Of a DNA stretch of 64,000 bases, positions 54,122 through 62,097 are shown piece by piece (positions within the stretch are counted from its first letter, which is position 1; each line of letters starts with the position of its first letter). The notes below the pieces were generated by a model. That model was not told the origin of the DNA, searched no databases, and saw nothing but the letters and a program-made list of their open reading frames with translations. The DNA is from JANNVK01 sp031414415 (GTDB taxonomy: Bacteria; Acidobacteriota; Blastocatellia; Pyrinomonadales; Pyrinomonadaceae). Made by a program: the position numbers and the translations under genes. The stretch is from the NCBI GenBank assembly GCA_031414415.1, contig JANNVK010000070.1, forward strand, positions 8,253-72,252, written 5' to 3'.

Positions 54122-55966
54122 TTAACGTTTCCATTCGCTGTTTATTTTTACAGTTTTAAGCGACGGTGCATCCAAGATATTTGTTTCAAAACCTAGAATA
54201 TATGGCTTTACTAAAGAATATGTTTCCGGAAAATAGAGCGGAATTGCTGGAATTTCTGCAATCGCTTCTTCATTTGAAAGAATAAGTTTTTGTTCAACAG
54301 TCTGTTCATTTACAAATTTCTTTTCGTCTTGAAAATCGTTACTCAATTCGGAATTTAATTGAGTATTTGAACTCGTATTTGTATTAGAATTTGCAGCCGA
54401 ATTAGACGAAATATTTGACGCAGCATTTGTTAAATCTGACATATGCCCAACATTGCTGTTAAAAATTCCATCGTTTTTTTCGCTTTCAGGCTTTCTTTCG
54501 ACAATTTCTTTCGGGGGGAACATAACTGCTAAGTTATTGTGTTCGTTTGTGGTTGGCAGTACAACACCGCGACGAATTAGCTCAAAATCACCTGTTTTCT
54601 GTGCAGTTTCAAACTCTTCGCGGCTTTTAATAACAACTTCAACTTTGATGCCCAAGTTTTGCAACCACATTTTTGCGACTGAATTTGCAATTCTCTTTTG
54701 CAAATCATTTCTATTAATGACAAGCCTAAATTGCGGAAAGTTTTGACCATTTGGAAAACCTGCGTCAGTCAGCAATTGCTTCGCTTTAACGAGATTTTCT
54801 GCAAAGTTTTTATCATCATTGAAAGGCAAATAGCTCATCGCGGGCTGCGTCACGCCGTCCATTTCATCTTCGCTCAAGCGTTTTCTATCAAACGAAATCG
54901 CAAACGCCTCGCGAACTCTGACATCATCAAAAGGCTCGTGATTCTTATTAAATTCGTAAAGATTAACGGCGGCAAACTTATCTTTTTTGAAATCTTCGAA
55001 TGGTTTGAGAAGTTTCAAAGCCAACGGCTCAAAACTAAAGTTGGTCAACACATCAACATCGCCCGCCCGATACGCTTGCAACGCGGCTTCGGCTGTTTCA
55101 ATCGGCACAAATTTTACTCGATTTAACGAAATTTTTTCCTTATTCCAATAGTTTGCGGCTCTATCCAAAGTAACGCCGTCTTTACCGATTGAGGTTATTC
55201 TAAACGCTCCACTTGTTGTGATTGCGGCGTTTAAAGTTCCAGATTCAAACTCTTTAGCATTTTGAATTGGTGAAAACATTGGGTGCGAAACAAGGCTCGG
55301 AAAATCTTCATCAGCCTGGTTTAACGTGACTTTTAAGACGAAATCACCAATTGCTTCAACCCCAAATTTTAATTTTTTAACTTCAACGTTTGATTTATTA
55401 ATTTGCGAAGATTTTGGACTATTAACGTTCTCTAAAACTTCGTCATCTACAAAAACGTCACGTTCTGCTGATGTTTCCAAAATATAAGTGCCAGAAATGT
55501 TTCTTAACAAATTTGGATGTGAGACTTTGTTTCCGAGTTCGACAAGGCGTTTCCACGAATTTACAAAATCAGATGCGACAATCGATTTATCGTTTGACCA
55601 TTTTGCGTCTTTTCGAAGTTGAAATGTCCAGACTTTTTTATTAGGTGAAGCCGTCCATTTTGTAGCAATCGCCGGAGTTGGTTTGAGAGTTTTTGAATCC
55701 GCCTCGGTTAAACCTTCAAAAACAGCACGAATAATATCTGTTTCGGGCGACCCGACAGCAAACGCAGGATCTAAAGTTTTTGGCAAAGTTCCGTTGCTCC
55801 AACGAACTTCTTGTTTCACCGGAACTTTCATTTCGCCATAAAACGGCTCTGATTTTGGCGATTGAATTTCGTTGCAAGAAGCAATAAAAAGTAAAAAGGT
55901 AAAAGTAAAAAGTAAAAATTTTACTTTACATTCGAGCATATTCCTTTTTACTGCTTTATTTTTCAT
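54122..55966 (-). CDS. Peptide-binding lipoprotein, SBP family 5 (second copy)
   Basis: 614 residues. The lipobox FIASC puts the lipidated Cys at residue 31. Family motifs: NGTLPKTLDPAFAVGSPETD, FQLRKDAKWSNDKSIVASDF and VREAFAISFDRKRLSED. A long Asn/Ser-rich low-complexity stretch (about 520-570; SNISSNSAANSNTNTSSN) interrupts the second lobe, an odd place for it. The hydrophobic core of the signal peptide is coded by a heptanucleotide repeat. It follows coaE by 5 bases, which makes coaE the first gene of this operon. A Met at residue 10 is an alternative start. Confidence 0.88.
   Translation of the reverse strand: MKNKAVKRNMLECKVKFLLFTFTFLLFIASCNEIQSPKSEPFYGEMKVPVKQEVRWSNGTLPKTLDPAFAVGSPETDIIRAVFEGLTEADSKTLKPTPAIATKWTASPNKKVWTFQLRKDAKWSNDKSIVASDFVNSWKRLVELGNKVSHPNLLRNISGTYILETSAERDVFVDDEVLENVNSPKSSQINKSNVEVKKLKFGVEAIGDFVLKVTLNQADEDFPSLVSHPMFSPIQNAKEFESGTLNAAITTSGAFRITSIGKDGVTLDRAANYWNKEKISLNRVKFVPIETAEAALQAYRAGDVDVLTNFSFEPLALKLLKPFEDFKKDKFAAVNLYEFNKNHEPFDDVRVREAFAISFDRKRLSEDEMDGVTQPAMSYLPFNDDKNFAENLVKAKQLLTDAGFPNGQNFPQFRLVINRNDLQKRIANSVAKMWLQNLGIKVEVVIKSREEFETAQKTGDFELIRRGVVLPTTNEHNNLAVMFPPKEIVERKPESEKNDGIFNSNVGHMSDLTNAASNISSNSAANSNTNTSSNTQLNSELSNDFQDEKKFVNEQTVEQKLILSNEEAIAEIPAIPLYFPETYSLVKPYILGFETNILDAPSLKTVKINSEWKR
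55883..55921 (-). repeat. Heptanucleotide repeat coding a signal-peptide core
   Basis: On the minus strand TTTTTAC-like heptamers run in near-exact tandem and are read as KFLLFTFTFLLF, the h-region of the binding protein's signal peptide. A hydrophobic core follows because TTT, CTT, TTA and ACT codons fall in all phases of the heptamer. Confidence 0.85.
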
Positions 55967-55971
55967 GTAAT

Positions 55972-56571
55972 TTATAAAACGCTTAATTGCTTGTAAAGTT
56001 CAGTAACTTGCTGTTTTGTTGCTTCAAAACCTTCACTTGTGTTTATCAAATAATCTGCAAAACTCTTCTTTTTTTCTTGCGAAAATTGGGCATTTATTCT
56101 TTTTAAAGCATCGACGCGAGTTAAACTGTTCCGCTTTATCAATCGTTCAAGCTGAATTTCTGCCTCGCACCAAACAACAATTATTTTATCAAACCGCTGA
56201 TAGCCAGTAGATTCTAGCATCAAAGCTGCGTCAATTATAACAAATTTATTGATGTTTCGAAGTTCTAAGTTCAACAGCCAAACATCTTGTGCATCAAAAA
56301 CTAGCGGATGAACAATTGAGTTTAAAAGTTCACGTTTTGCCGGATCAGCAAAAACAATCGAGCCAAGTTTTACGCGGTCAATCTCGTTATTTGACTGCAA
56401 TATTGAAGTTCCAAAATGTTCAATAATTGCATTCCAACCAATCGTATTCGGCTCAACAACCTTTCTCGCCGTTTTGTCAGCATCTAAAATAGGAACATCA
56501 AACTCGCGAAATATATCGCAAACATAAGATTTGCCGACCGCAATTGAACCTGTAAGCCCGACTTTTTGCAT
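55972..56571 (-). CDS. coaE: Dephospho-CoA kinase
   Basis: CoaE phosphorylates the 3'-OH of dephospho-CoA, the last step of coenzyme A synthesis. The P-loop GSIAVGKS is at residues 8-15. The family's DADKTARKVVEP segment follows (Asp as catalytic base), and later RVKLGSIVFADPAKRELLNS, HPLVF and the LID-like QLERLIKRN segments are typical. 199 residues is normal. It starts an operon that continues directly into the peptide transporter genes. The upstream region is a long heptamer array. Confidence 0.95.
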   Translation of the reverse strand: MQKVGLTGSIAVGKSYVCDIFREFDVPILDADKTARKVVEPNTIGWNAIIEHFGTSILQSNNEIDRVKLGSIVFADPAKRELLNSIVHPLVFDAQDVWLLNLELRNINKFVIIDAALMLESTGYQRFDKIIVVWCEAEIQLERLIKRNSLTRVDALKRINAQFSQEKKKSFADYLINTSEGFEATKQQVTELYKQLSVL

Positions 56572-56820
56572 TTTAGATTTTGGATTTTTGATTTTAGATT
56601 TTTAAACCTTCAACCTACAACTTAAGACCTTCAACATGTAACTTGAGACCGTCAACAAGTAACTTTAGACAATCAACATGTAACTTCGGACAATCAACAT
56701 TTAACTTTAGACCGTCAACATGTAACTTGAGACCGTCAACTTGTAACTTGAGACAATCAACATGTAATTTTAGACTTTCAACTTTGAACCTTGAACCTTA
56801 AACCTTGAACCTTAAACCTC
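56572..56820. repeat. Heptamer array with 21-base higher-order unit
   Basis: About 35 heptamers fill the whole gap between coaE and the MazG-like gene. The outer parts are TTTTAGA-like (56572-56600) and AACCTTG-like (56780-56820). The middle (about 56600-56780) rotates three heptamers, AACATGT, AACTTGA and GACCGTC or GACAATC, giving a 21-base super-unit of which about eight copies occur. No unique spacers, so not CRISPR. 21 bases equal two helical turns, so the same face of the helix repeats. Confidence 0.9.
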
Positions 56821-56823
56821 AAA

Positions 56824-57126
56824 CTATTTACTCTTATGCCTTTTAGCAAGTTTTTCAACATTAAATTCGGCAATTTCCGTCAGAGTCATTCCGAGTTCAT
56901 CGGCACAAGCGGAAATATACCAAAGCACATCGCCGAGTTCGTCTTTTAATTTTAGACGAGTTTCATCGGTCACAACGCCGCCAAAATCACGTTGAATTTT
57001 CTTCACAACGTTAGCAACTTCGCCCGCTTCGCCACACAATCCGAGAGTTGGATAACCCAAATTTTGCAAACGATTCGGATAAAGAGCCGTCTGCTTCGCT
57101 TCATTTTGATAATCTTCAAATTTCAT
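56824..57126 (-). CDS. MazG-like nucleotide pyrophosphohydrolase
   Basis: 100 residues from the ATG at 57126; the frame opens at a TTG (57153). MazG-type enzymes hydrolyse nucleoside triphosphates to monophosphates and pyrophosphate. The acidic metal motifs are present: LGLCGEAGEVANVVKK (E-x-x-E) and LKDELGDVLWYISACADELG (E-x-x-D). A single-domain short MazG like this is common in phage and bacteria and may clean non-standard nucleotides. It lies between the heptamer array and the other array at 57181. Confidence 0.9.
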   Translation of the reverse strand: MKFEDYQNEAKQTALYPNRLQNLGYPTLGLCGEAGEVANVVKKIQRDFGGVVTDETRLKLKDELGDVLWYISACADELGMTLTEIAEFNVEKLAKRHKSK

Positions 57127-57180
57127 ATTTTTTTTAAAGTTAAAATCTGCCAAGTCGCTATCGCTCCGTGTTCTGATACA

Positions 57181-57237
57181 TTTTTCACTTTTTTACTCTT
57201 CCACTTTTCACTATTCACTTTTCACTTTTCACTTTAT
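57181..57237. repeat. Heptamer repeat, inverted relative to 39330-39453
   Basis: ACTTTTC heptamers in tandem. The minus-strand reading is GTGAAAA, the motif of 39330-39453. It ends at the last codons of folD (stop at 57229). Confidence 0.85.
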
Positions 57238-58161
57238 TAGTCTTCTCGCCTTCGCCGCCTCAAGCGTGTTTTTCATCAACATTGCGACGGTCAAGAGTCC
57301 AACTCCGCCTGGAACTGGCGAGAGAAATCCGGCTTTTTGCATCGCTTCTTTTGGGTTCACATCGCCCACAAGTGTCGAGCCGCGTTTAGAAATAATACTA
57401 AGTCTTTTGTCGAGTTCGCTTTCGTCAAAAAGCTCTCTCGCTGTTTTTTCGTCCGTCACATTATTCATTCCAACATCAATTACAACCGCACCGGATTTTA
57501 TATGACTTTCCCCGACAAAGCCTGTCTTGCCAATTGCAACAACTAAAATGTCAGCTTGCGATGTAATTTCTGCCACATTCTTTGTAAAACTATGACAGAT
57601 TGTCACAGTTGCGTTTGCCTGTAAAAGTAATTGTGCCATTGGTTTACCGACAATATTACTTCGCCCCAAAACGACAGCGTGTTTACCTTTGGTTTCAATT
57701 TCATAAAATTTTAGCATCTCCATAATTCCCGCCGGAGTGCATGGTGCGAGTGCGTTTCGTCCTTGTGCAATTCGTCCAACATTGAGTGGATGAAAGCCAT
57801 CGACATCTTTTTCCGGCGAAATTTTCTCAAGAATTTCCTTCTCCTTTATATGTTTCGGAAGCGGAAGTTGCACCAAAATCCCATCAACATCTTCACGCCA
57901 ATTTAGGCTTTCAACAATTTCAGAAAGTTCTTCGTTGGTTGTGTCTGTATCTAAATGAATATGTTCAGAAATGAAGCCTAACTCGTTTGAAGTCTTCACT
58001 TTATTGCCAACATAAACTGCTGAAGCTGCGTCTTCACCAATTCTCACAACTACTAAACAAGGTGAAAATCCGTGAGTTTCTTTGAGCCTCAAAACCTCTT
58101 CCGCAACTCCTTGTTTTATACTTTCGGCAACAACATTGCCACTCAAAATCTGTGCTCTCAT
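57229..58161 (-). CDS. folD: Bifunctional methylene-THF dehydrogenase/methenyl-THF cyclohydrolase
   Basis: FolD converts 5,10-methylene-tetrahydrofolate to 10-formyl-tetrahydrofolate with NADP. The active-site Y-x3-K motif is Tyr50/Lys54 in YVGNKVKTSNELGF. Further signatures are VQLPLPKHI, DVDGFHPLNVGR, PCTPAGIMEML, the GRSNIVGKP NADP loop, and GDVNPKEAMQKAG and PVPGGVGLLTVAML near the end. 310 residues is slightly longer than the usual 285-295. Its stop codon lies inside the array at 57181, and its promoter faces the 9-base repeat at 58192. Confidence 0.96.
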   Translation of the reverse strand: MRAQILSGNVVAESIKQGVAEEVLRLKETHGFSPCLVVVRIGEDAASAVYVGNKVKTSNELGFISEHIHLDTDTTNEELSEIVESLNWREDVDGILVQLPLPKHIKEKEILEKISPEKDVDGFHPLNVGRIAQGRNALAPCTPAGIMEMLKFYEIETKGKHAVVLGRSNIVGKPMAQLLLQANATVTICHSFTKNVAEITSQADILVVAIGKTGFVGESHIKSGAVVIDVGMNNVTDEKTARELFDESELDKRLSIISKRGSTLVGDVNPKEAMQKAGFLSPVPGGVGLLTVAMLMKNTLEAAKARRLIK

Positions 58162-58191
58162 ATAAATTAAATTTTACAACGATTTTGTCAT

Positions 58192-58272
58192 AAAGCGTTA
58201 AAGCGTTTTTAGCGTTTTTAGCGTTTGAAGCGTTTAGGAGTTTGCAGCGTTTATTGCGTTTGTAGCGTTTAT
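58192..58272. repeat. 9-base repeat, AGCGTTTTT type, between divergent genes
   Basis: Eight or nine AGCGTTTTT-like units (58192-58272) lie between divergent folD and the phosphoesterase gene. It covers most of their shared promoter space. Confidence 0.85.
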
Positions 58273-58298
58273 GGAGGTTTTGGTTTAGGATTTATTTG

Positions 58299-58931
58299 AT
58301 GAAAATAGTTTGTATTTCTGACACACATAATTGCAATGAACAAATCAGCGTTCCCGATGGCGATATTTTGATTCACGCGGGCGACGCGACAACTGTCGGA
58401 AATTTTGAGCAAATTCAAGAGTTTGGCAGTTGGTTTAGCTCACTTCCGCATAAACATAAAATTTTTATCGCTGGAAATCACGATTGGCTTTTTGAAACAA
58501 ATAATAGCTTTGCGAGAACTTTGCTGAGTTCAAAAATAACTTATTTACAAGATTCTGCAATCGAAATTGCAGGTTTGAAAATCTACGGTTCGCCATGGCA
58601 ACCGAGATTTTTTGATTGGGCGTTTAATCTAAATCGCGGTCCAGAACTCGCTGAAAAGTGGAAATTAATACCCAACGACACTGATATTTTAATCACACAC
58701 GGACCGCCAAACGGTATTTTAGATGAAGTTGAGCGGCAATATTGGACTGAAAATACCGGCTGCGAAGAATTACGAAAACGAGTTGAAATTATCAAACCAA
58801 AACTTCACGTTTTTGGGCATATTCATTGCGGCTACGGAACAAAAGAAGAATTTGGCGTAAAATTCGTCAACGCCTCAACTTGCGATGAACAATATCAGCC
58901 AAGCCAACCGCCGATTGTCGTCGAATTATAA
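58299..58931 (+). CDS. Calcineurin-like metallophosphoesterase
   Basis: 210 residues from the ATG at 58299. The dimetal motifs are CISDTHNC (Asp-x-His, residues 7-11), HAGDATTVG, AGNHDW (Asn-His-Asp), LITHGPP and VFGHIHCG. This subfamily (often called YmdB-like or class III calcineurin-like in bacteria) includes cyclic-nucleotide and other phosphodiesterases; the substrate is unknown. It has no signal peptide. AGGA lies 8 bases before the ATG. Confidence 0.9.
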   Translation: MKIVCISDTHNCNEQISVPDGDILIHAGDATTVGNFEQIQEFGSWFSSLPHKHKIFIAGNHDWLFETNNSFARTLLSSKITYLQDSAIEIAGLKIYGSPWQPRFFDWAFNLNRGPELAEKWKLIPNDTDILITHGPPNGILDEVERQYWTENTGCEELRKRVEIIKPKLHVFGHIHCGYGTKEEFGVKFVNASTCDEQYQPSQPPIVVEL

Positions 58932-58995
58932 TTTTAAACCAAGATTCTAAATTCATATTTTCTCGTAATTTTGTTGGTTTGTTATTTAGTTCGAT

Positions 58996-59616
58996 TTAGC
59001 TCATTTGTGGGCAAAAGTGAAGATATAAATAAATAATTGCTATTTGACCAATCGCTTGCGAATTAAAACTCAGACGGTTTCCGAATCGGTCATAGTTCCA
59101 AGATTGCTGCCAAGTCGTTGCATTATTCGAGGCAGTTTCCTTCGCTTCGGTAATTCTATCGAGCGAATCGTAGCGGTAAGTCTGTGTAAACGTTGCATTT
59201 GGAGCTGTGATAACCTGCTTGGCGATGTTTCCAGTATTCTTCGAATCGATGACATCAACGCCATTCGCGGCAAGTTCGCCGTATGAATAATTGACTTTCC
59301 ATAAATCATTCGCCGTCGTTGTCGAACCCAAACCAATCTGTGTAATTTGCTGTCGCGAATTGAATTCCGCCGTTTCAAAACGTCCGTTTCCAAGTTTCAG
59401 AGATTTGATTCCACCCGAAGCTGTGTAGTCGAAATTCGAAATCAGAACCTTGCCATTTTTAACAACTTTCGCCAAATCGCCGTCGCTTTCGAAGAAATTC
59501 CTCACAACTTTTCCGCTTGGGTAAGTCTGCTCGACCATTCTTCCGCCGAAGTCGTATTTGTATTTCGATTCGTATGTGTTTCCGTCCAAAACATACTCCA
59601 TCACCACTGTATTTAT
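58996..59616 (-). pseudogene. RHS core remnant, 3' part
   Basis: Open from a stop at 59617-59619, with only a GTG as possible start. About 200 residues match the RHS core of the gene at 62098: GGRMVEQTYPSGKVV, SDGDLAKVV, SGGIKSLKLGNGRFETAEFN, TQIGLGST and NYDRFGNR. It stops before the conserved core end (DPEGL-type boundary) and has no toxin tip. After NYDRFGNR it ends in unrelated sequence (QIAIIYLYLHFCPQMS). It continues the RHS frame of the remnant at 60567-61418, from which it is separated by the Rpn gene. Confidence 0.75.
59504..59587 (-). repeat. 84-base rhs-derived direct repeat, copy 2
   Basis: Matches 60592-60675 at 77 of 84 positions. Both copies code DGNxYESKYKxDFGGRxVEQ in the same RHS repeat frame. 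The two copies flank the Rpn gene. Confidence 0.9.
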
Positions 59617-59660
59617 CTAATTGAAACTATTAGTGATGGAATTTGTCAAAACTTTCGACT

Positions 59661-60548
59661 TTATAAGTTGGTCTGATTTAGAAGTTTATTGATTTCTTCT
59701 TTTGAAAGTCCGGTTGCTTCTTCAATAAATTCAGTATCAAGTCCTTTTTTTAACAATCTCTTCGCAACTTCAATTTTTCCTTCAATCTTACCTTCAATCT
59801 TTCCTTCGATTTTTCCTTCAATCTTTCCTTCGATTTTTCCTCTCGTTTCCGCCATTCTCAATCTGCCGAGTTCGTCGCCTTCGCGGATGAAGATTTTGTT
59901 ATATTCTTCTAATTCCAACTTGCTCCAGCTGTGCTTGTCCGCTTCTTCAAACGCCGTCTTCAAACCCGTATCTTCAATGCTTTCAGGAATTACATCCAGA
60001 TTCTCGGCGTTTTTGATGAAGTAAACCCATTGTTCGACGATCGTTTTTAGTTCGATTTCCGTCTTTTCAAACTTCGGCAATTCGATAAAATTAAACTCCA
60101 CGTCTTGCAAAATATGTTCACCAGTTTCGACATTTAACACGCGATGTCGGCTAAAATAATTCTCATTCGTCCCGATTTTAAAGTCTAAAATTCCGATAAA
60201 ATACGTCGGATTGAGTTTCGTATATTCATCTCCGCGTTCGATTTGGGCAACGTAACTTTGCGACGTGTAATACAAAACGCGTTTGCTAAATGCTTCAGCC
60301 TCAGCAACTTGCATCTCCACGATGAACAAATCGCCAGTCTGATCCTTCGCTTTTACATCGACAATCGTCGCCTTTCCGCCGACAAGATTCGGCAGTTGAT
60401 ACGGATTCATAATCTCCACATCGACTACTTTTTCGCCTTCAACGCGTTCCAAAACCGCGTTCAAAAACGAAATTAGGACGATCTTTTTATTTTCGTTCCC
60501 AAATATCTTCCGAAACGCAATATCATTTGTTACATCTACGAATTTCAT
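59661..60548 (-). CDS. Rpn family (PD-(D/E)XK) recombination-promoting nuclease/transposase
   Basis: 295 residues. The N-terminus (MKFVDVTNDIAFRKIFGNEN) and the catalytic segment IVDVKAKDQTGDLFIVEMQV (the D ... E-x-Q pattern of this family), followed by YYTSQSYVAQIERGDEY, identify the Rpn/transposase_31-like nuclease family. These proteins promote recombination in E. coli and are scattered widely. The C-terminal third holds six GKIE repeats coded by a 12-base repeat, before a conserved end (LLKKGLDTEFIEEATGLSKE). It is inserted into rhs sequence and flanked by 84-base direct repeats. It appears intact. Confidence 0.85.
   Translation of the reverse strand: MKFVDVTNDIAFRKIFGNENKKIVLISFLNAVLERVEGEKVVDVEIMNPYQLPNLVGGKATIVDVKAKDQTGDLFIVEMQVAEAEAFSKRVLYYTSQSYVAQIERGDEYTKLNPTYFIGILDFKIGTNENYFSRHRVLNVETGEHILQDVEFNFIELPKFEKTEIELKTIVEQWVYFIKNAENLDVIPESIEDTGLKTAFEEADKHSWSKLELEEYNKIFIREGDELGRLRMAETRGKIEGKIEGKIEGKIEGKIEGKIEVAKRLLKKGLDTEFIEEATGLSKEEINKLLNQTNL
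59769..59843 (-). repeat. 12-base tandem repeat coding GKIE units
   Basis: Six imperfect 12-base units (GGAAAAATCGAA type on minus) code GKIEGKIEGKIE in the Rpn protein. Copy number in this gene family varies between homologues, as expected from slippage. Confidence 0.85.
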
Positions 60549-60566
60549 TCTTAAAATTTACTTGAT

Positions 60567-61418
60567 TTACTTGATTTGTTCAATATTCTGAACAACTTTT
60601 CCGCTTGGGTAAGTTTGCTCGACAAGTCGTCCGCCGAAGTCGAATTTGTATTTCGATTCGTAAATGTTTCCGTCCGTGATTTGTTGGCTGGCGAGAGTTC
60701 GCCCGAAGTTGTCGAAGCTCGTGAATTGCGTTGCGGAGATTGAACTTGAGACTTTTGTCAGCTTGCCTTTCGCGAAGTTATTTGTCGCTGGCGGCGGTGT
60801 CGAAAGTCCCATTCCGTCGTAGTAATAATAGACGCTCGGCGTGTCTAAGTTGCTGTAACTTCTGACTTTAACACGTCCGGCTTTGTCATAAGAATTTGTG
60901 ATTTGTTTGTTTTCCGCATCAGTTGTTTTGATCAAATTCCCGACCAAATCGTATTCCATCGCGGCTGTCCAATGGTTATTTCCACTCACCGAATCAGCCA
61001 AATCCAACGCCGGATTTACTTCCTGTTCAGGTTGTCGGACGCGGATTAATCTGCCCAGAAAATCGTAGAGAAAATATCTGTTTTGCACGCCTTGCGAGAC
61101 TTTTACCATCTTGCCTTGCGGATTATATTTGTAAAATGTCGGCTGATTTGGCGTGGCAATCGAACCCAAATCGTTGTTGCCAGTCGGTTCATCAATCCGA
61201 ATTAGTTGCCCGAGCGAATTCGTTATCGAACGTGCTTTTCGCCCCGAAGCATCAGTCGCAATCGTGAAAGTCCCGACGAAATCCGTCTCGGTCGAAATTC
61301 CCCATTCCGTGATTCCGAGACTCGCTCCAGTCTGACCTTCAACTGCCGGAGCAAGCGTCTCAACCACACGATTCAACTCATCATATCTCGGTTTTGACCA
61401 ATAGAAAACACTACCGAT
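60567..61418 (-). pseudogene. RHS core remnant, 5' part
   Basis: The RHS frame is open from just after the stop at 61419-61421 to 60567, with no ATG start (a TTG at 61376 is the first candidate). It reads SKPRYDELNRVVETLAPAVE, then YD repeat units such as YNPQGKMVKVSQG, YDFLGRLIRVRQPEQ and YDLVGNLIKTTD. It begins in mid-core directly after the immunity-like gene, whose stop codon (61411-61413) lies within it. It ends at the first 84-base repeat. Confidence 0.75.
60592..60675 (-). repeat. 84-base rhs-derived direct repeat, copy 1
   Basis: Direct partner of 59504-59587 (77 of 84 positions identical). Removing the segment between the two copies would restore a continuous RHS core frame across the Rpn gene. 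Confidence 0.9.
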
Positions 61419-62082
61419 TCAAATTATCAAAATTCTCGAATTTTAATTTCAACCAATCTCTGAAAACCATAAACTCACTTGAATCCCCATTAGGATGAAC
61501 AGCGATTATTTTTTCAAATTTATTACTTTGTTCAACAAATAAATCAAAACGATTCATCACATAAGTCAATCCAAGTACTCGTGATACTCGTTCAGAAATG
61601 AATGGTGAAATTCTGTCACCTAATTTATCATCTGATAGATATTCATATATAGAAGCAACATCATTCATTTTTTCTATGAATGGAACTCCAGCCTCTTCAA
61701 AAATATGCAGCATTTCATTTGTTTCTTCTTCAATTTCATTGGAATTATAAACTTGCCAAGTCCAATAGACCCAATTTTTAATATTTCCAACATTCCCACC
61801 AAAACTGCATCCTTTATATTTTGGCTCATTTAATATTTCTATACGAAACTCATTCAATAAATTTTCTAGCGAGACGATTGTTCCAAAAATATGACAACTA
61901 AACTCTAGGCAGACAAATCTTTTCTGAAAGAAGATTTCGGCACAAATTGTTCCGCCTTCAATAATTTTACAGGCTTCATTTTTCTTAAATTTATCAAAGC
62001 CCAATGTTTCAAGCCGTTTGAAAAAGATAGATAAAATTTCTTCCTGTAATGGTTTATATTCAATAGCTTTAATATTACTCAT
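61411..62082 (-). CDS. Candidate immunity protein of the RHS toxin
   Basis: 223 residues, acidic, cytosolic (no signal peptide). I do not recognise its family. It begins 15 bases after the stop of the RHS gene on the same strand, the usual place of an immunity gene for a polymorphic toxin. It is rich in aromatic residues (for example NWVYWTWQVYNSNEIEEETN). Its end abuts the older RHS remnant, which starts in mid-domain there. The assignment to immunity is from position only. Confidence 0.55.
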   Translation of the reverse strand: MSNIKAIEYKPLQEEILSIFFKRLETLGFDKFKKNEACKIIEGGTICAEIFFQKRFVCLEFSCHIFGTIVSLENLLNEFRIEILNEPKYKGCSFGGNVGNIKNWVYWTWQVYNSNEIEEETNEMLHIFEEAGVPFIEKMNDVASIYEYLSDDKLGDRISPFISERVSRVLGLTYVMNRFDLFVEQSNKFEKIIAVHPNGDSSEFMVFRDWLKLKFENFDNLNR

Positions 62083-62097
62083 AATTAATACTAAACA

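Noticed and set aside
56572..56820. CRISPR-like look of a regular repeat array.
   Set aside because: Units are 7 or 21 bases with no unique spacers and no cas genes nearby.
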